Made by a program: the position numbers and the translations under genes
Notes under the pieces: generated by a model
The model's input: only the letters and a program-made list of their open reading frames with translations
Database searches by the model: none
What the model was told of the DNA's origin: nothing
Origin: Flectonema sp. DT1601
Taxonomy: Eukaryota > Euglenozoa > Diplonemea > Diplonemida > Diplonemidae
Length of the DNA: 64,000 nt
Reading direction: 5' to 3'
Assembly: GCA_964019425.1 (NCBI GenBank)
Contig: OZ025803.1
Location: 1,164,001-1,228,000 of the forward strand
Shown here: positions 62,501-64,000 of the stretch, piece after piece
Position numbering within the stretch: the stretch's first letter is position 1
Layout of the letters: each line of letters starts with the position of its first letter

Positions 62501-63462
62501 AGGATTTTGATAAAATAGAAATTAACGAAAATATTGGTGCGAGAAAATGCGAAAACACGAATAGAAATCAAGATATCTGTAAAGAACTTATCAGAAAATT
62601 AGAAGAAAAATATGAAAACAACATACTTGCGACAATATATACTGACGGCTCTGTAAGTGAAGGAGTTGGAGGTGCATCATTTGTAATAAATTTTGAAGAG
62701 AAATTCCTGGAAGGTAAATTCCCGGCAGGAAAAATATGCTCTTCTTTTAGATCGGAGTTATTTGCAATATACCATGCTCTCAATACTTTACTGAAAGTAA
62801 TAAAGAAAAAACCAAATAGGGAGTTGGAAGACAAGGCAATTCTAGTTCTCTCAGACTCACAGAGTGCCTTATCTGAACTAAAAAGAGGTCATTGCTACCA
62901 ACGGACTGAGCTAGGTCTTAAATGCTGGATTATCCTGGGAATACTGTGTGAACAGGGTTTGAAAGTTAATATATCTCATATTTTCTCACATTGTGGAATC
63001 GAAGGGAATGAAAGGGCAGATGCTCTTGCTGCTGAAGCAGTACATATGGAACAAGACAAAGTCAAAGTTGATTACAAAACTGTAACGACGAAAATGAAAT
63101 TCTTACATACAAAAGTTAAAATAGGAAAGAAAGAATCATTTCCTCCGAAATTCAATAGGGAAATGGAAATATTGATCTCTCAAATAAGGATGGGAAAGGC
63201 ATGCTTTACCACAAAGCAAACTGATAATAGATATAGAAATGGATTGTGTCAATGCTGTGAAGTCGAAGACACAGTACAACACTTTGTATGTGAATGCCCT
63301 GCATTCTATAAGGAAAGAAAAACAAACTTCGAATCTCTTATACTATCGGAACAAGAGTTAGAAGGACACGTGAATGAATTCGATGGTATGAAAATACTGT
63401 TGAAATATATATGTGAAGTGGGAAAAGGGCTTATCCAAAGGGTGAGGCTCATAAGAAAATAA
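59599..63462 (+). CDS. Element 2 ORF2: APE endonuclease, reverse transcriptase, RNase H, CCHC
   Basis: This enzyme nicks the target and copies the element's RNA by target-primed reverse transcription. Numbering from the GTG at 59599: the endonuclease (about 28-255) has N34, E61 in Q-E-T-F, D174-F-N176 in G-D-F-N and D245-H246 in S-D-H. The RT (about 500-770) has D622 in F-M-D and the Y-A-D-D box with D712/D713, then the F-L-G-V-Q-I-D motif. The RNase H (about 1008-1150) has D1016, E1053, D1086, H1131 and D1141. The C-terminal module is C1217, C1220, H1228, C1233. No stop or frameshift breaks it over 1,287 codons. The true start is unclear: the frame is open from 59527, GTG is not a normal eukaryotic start, and the first ATG (59710) lies after the conserved N34, so an ATG-started protein would lack a catalytic residue. 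Readthrough of the ORF1 TGA fits best. Confidence 0.88.
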   Translation: MINDNLLVQRGNVHPNPEPNNERNYTDLKIISVNTRSMTTSIELLRLLVINYEPDVLLIQETFLTKNKKTPVIEDYNSYRKDRTLPTQVGKPIRGGGLLTYVHNKYKFKEIAITQSDCDSLEISAVEIQCDEPLIVYNIYRPPLQYKDTRCPNLSLDCIDLKNNMKNDVVIMGDFNTHNHMWEENSIDDINGEIVSEWISENNLVCWNEPSIPTRLESRTSPDITLTNTNMRIKSWSTLGTVNSDHSPMMIVIQNSCKNVDYQKVKKCGFNWAEADWTNFSDDLELVSERIQDIKINEKKAKIFKNEILKAKSKHVPRIYVRRRKAKKWWNSELMKQLRQFEAKQKEITDDSDLNDENMALLKKLNEEICEKVKECREQQIEKRVKECVTDDGSPNKDGILKYMDDARKLDGRCERVEIPFIHDPNMEKIIDDKEKADFFTDFFSTIVGKDINEKYRHNFNMNIKDDIVPFTFSEVMTQLGKLHSTKSSPDGMNAILLQNLKPKMQKTLVDILNNSWLNMVVPNDWKQTYWVPIAKPGKDPHNPASYRMIALTPAIAKLIEKLIKNRLVYHLEKHNNGVKNLSHNQAAYRKTRSCREQILYLIDILKENRIRGKTSAVVFMDIKKAFDSVNHHKLQERMRKMSIPENYIRWVESFLHKRTAATIINSRVSKYIKLTNGVPQGTVLASILFVLYIDEITEIIENKANMSLYADDIAFVVSDENCAGRLSNRVQTVFTKAEEHLNNINLELARDKTKIMIVDSSTSRKKKCQYKIEFKDKTCLTETDSERFLGVQIDNDLSFSDHVSQICKSVNKKLRFLKMLADKRWGCTKNIIRLVYLIYIIPVFTYAIESLYSTIVRSRKLMRKLNTLHMKAAQIITGADYGTKFEKVLEESCVADLNSYYLVETARWAAKIERLRASPCTKRLMEKRKIKYKHMQTLCFAIKTYSDIGLTDLPVELYPPTYFPPWKDFDKIEINENIGARKCENTNRNQDICKELIRKLEEKYENNILATIYTDGSVSEGVGGASFVINFEEKFLEGKFPAGKICSSFRSELFAIYHALNTLLKVIKKKPNRELEDKAILVLSDSQSALSELKRGHCYQRTELGLKCWIILGILCEQGLKVNISHIFSHCGIEGNERADALAAEAVHMEQDKVKVDYKTVTTKMKFLHTKVKIGKKESFPPKFNREMEILISQIRMGKACFTTKQTDNRYRNGLCQCCEVEDTVQHFVCECPAFYKERKTNFESLILSEQELEGHVNEFDGMKILLKYICEVGKGLIQRVRLIRK
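59629..59655 (+). other. Degenerate 2A-like motif at the N-terminus of ORF2
   Basis: Residues 11-19 read G-N-V-H-P-N-P-E-P, resembling the 2A ribosome-skipping motif (G-D-V-E-x-N-P-G-P) known at this place in some non-LTR elements, including trypanosome L1Tc. Asp is replaced by Asn and the essential Gly before the final Pro by Glu, so skipping is predicted to be lost. Confidence 0.5.
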
Positions 63463-64000
63463 AGAAACGATGCTTTTGCCCCACTCTTTTGTGAAGGTAG
63501 ATGCCTTGTGGTGCCGAAGGAAAGCAGACAGGGGAACAGATGATGAAGAGGATTCTGATGTATGAAGAAGGTGATTCTGATGTCATTTAAAAGATGAAGA
63601 TTATGTAGTTACGAAAATGATGAGGATACTGCAGTAAGTTAAATGAACAGAAGAGATCATCCTACTCCTTGAGAACAAGAAGGGTTCATTGAGAAGCCTG
63701 TCATTTTGCTGTTTAATTATGCTGATAATAACAATTATGCTGATAACATTTATTACGTAACTCTTGCTTAACATTAGACAAATCTAACTAAGTCTTTTGT
63801 TCATCTTGCTCTTCTTAACTTCCATTATGCGAAAAACTTCTTAAGCAAGAGGGAAAGCTGATTGCTGGAAGGAGGGCTGACAGTTTTAAGATGTGGAGAA
63901 CACTTATTTAGATGAAGACGTAAAGTAAATTAGATGTACTCACATGAGGATTATAAACATGTCAACAACTCAAAGAAAAAGGGTTAATCGTGTAACCCGT
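63463..64000. other. 3' flank of element 2
   Basis: Non-coding sequence, probably the element's 3'UTR. It holds two small imperfect tandem duplications: GAAGA...GATTCTGATGT at 63545-63563 and 63564-63585, and AATTATGCTGATAA at 63715-63732 and 63733-63747. No gene or clear poly(A) tail is visible. Confidence 0.5.

Larger units (their letters stand above)
58437..64000 (+). mobile_element. Apparently coding-complete non-LTR retrotransposon (element 2)
   Basis: ORF1 and an ORF2 with endonuclease, RT, RNase H and CCHC module, all catalytic residues kept, in one uninterrupted orientation. The domain order fits RNase H-bearing groups such as I, Jockey-like or ingi; I cannot assign the clade. The 5' leader probably continues left of the SINE/array insertion. 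No long poly(A) is seen before the right edge of the window, so the 3' end may lie outside. Confidence 0.8.

Noticed and set aside
1667-63462. TGA reassigned to tryptophan
   Set aside because: Long coding frames use TGG for Trp and contain no internal TGA, and the CNB gene ends at TGA where its proline-rich tail ends.

Overview
The window is nuclear DNA of a eukaryote, probably unicellular and not placed further. The reasons are short spliceosomal introns (58 and 69 nt, starting GTATG and ending CAG) that interrupt a protein kinase gene, a Pol III-type tRNA gene, non-LTR retrotransposons with APE-type endonuclease, RT and RNase H domains, and a very large satellite array. There are no operons or bacterial-style ribosome binding sites. 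Pyrimidine-tract/AG acceptors lie 80-125 nt before both host genes. They could be 5'UTR-intron or trans-splicing acceptors, and the sequence alone does not decide which.

Layout. 1-1666: AT-rich non-coding sequence. 1667-3931: a cyclic-nucleotide-binding-domain (CNB) protein. 4395-6732: a three-exon PDZ-like/PH/AGC-type Ser/Thr kinase. 6733-7572: non-coding. 7573-7650: a minus-strand tRNA-His(GTG) with a T-run terminator. About 7721-9180: a 5'-truncated non-LTR element that keeps only its RNase H/CCHC tail (ORF 7758-8954). 9279-58282: 49 kb of tandem repeat, 107 complete 456-bp units plus a 186-bp partial unit, nearly identical as read. 58283-58412: a degenerate tRNA-like head on the minus strand. 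58453-63462: a second, apparently coding-complete non-LTR element with ORF1 and then EN-RT-RNase H-CCHC. 63463-64000: its 3' flank.

How the parts relate. The two host genes are neighbours on the same strand and look like cyclic-nucleotide sensor and kinase signalling components, but no functional link is shown. The array appears to sit inside a minus-strand tRNA-derived SINE. A near-perfect 24/26-bp direct repeat flanks the whole block (9253-9278 and 58413-58436). On the minus strand the order is repeat, tRNA-like head, GC-rich body, A6 tail, repeat, which is the layout of a SINE with target-site duplications. The SINE body is the first 186 bp of the 456-bp unit. Sparse variants shared at a distance (units 10-12 and 23-25; units 62 and 81) record block duplication or conversion within the array.

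The second element has ORF1 and ORF2 in the same frame, separated by a single TGA. ORF2 has no ATG before its endonuclease domain and carries a degenerate 2A-like motif at the ORF1/ORF2 junction.
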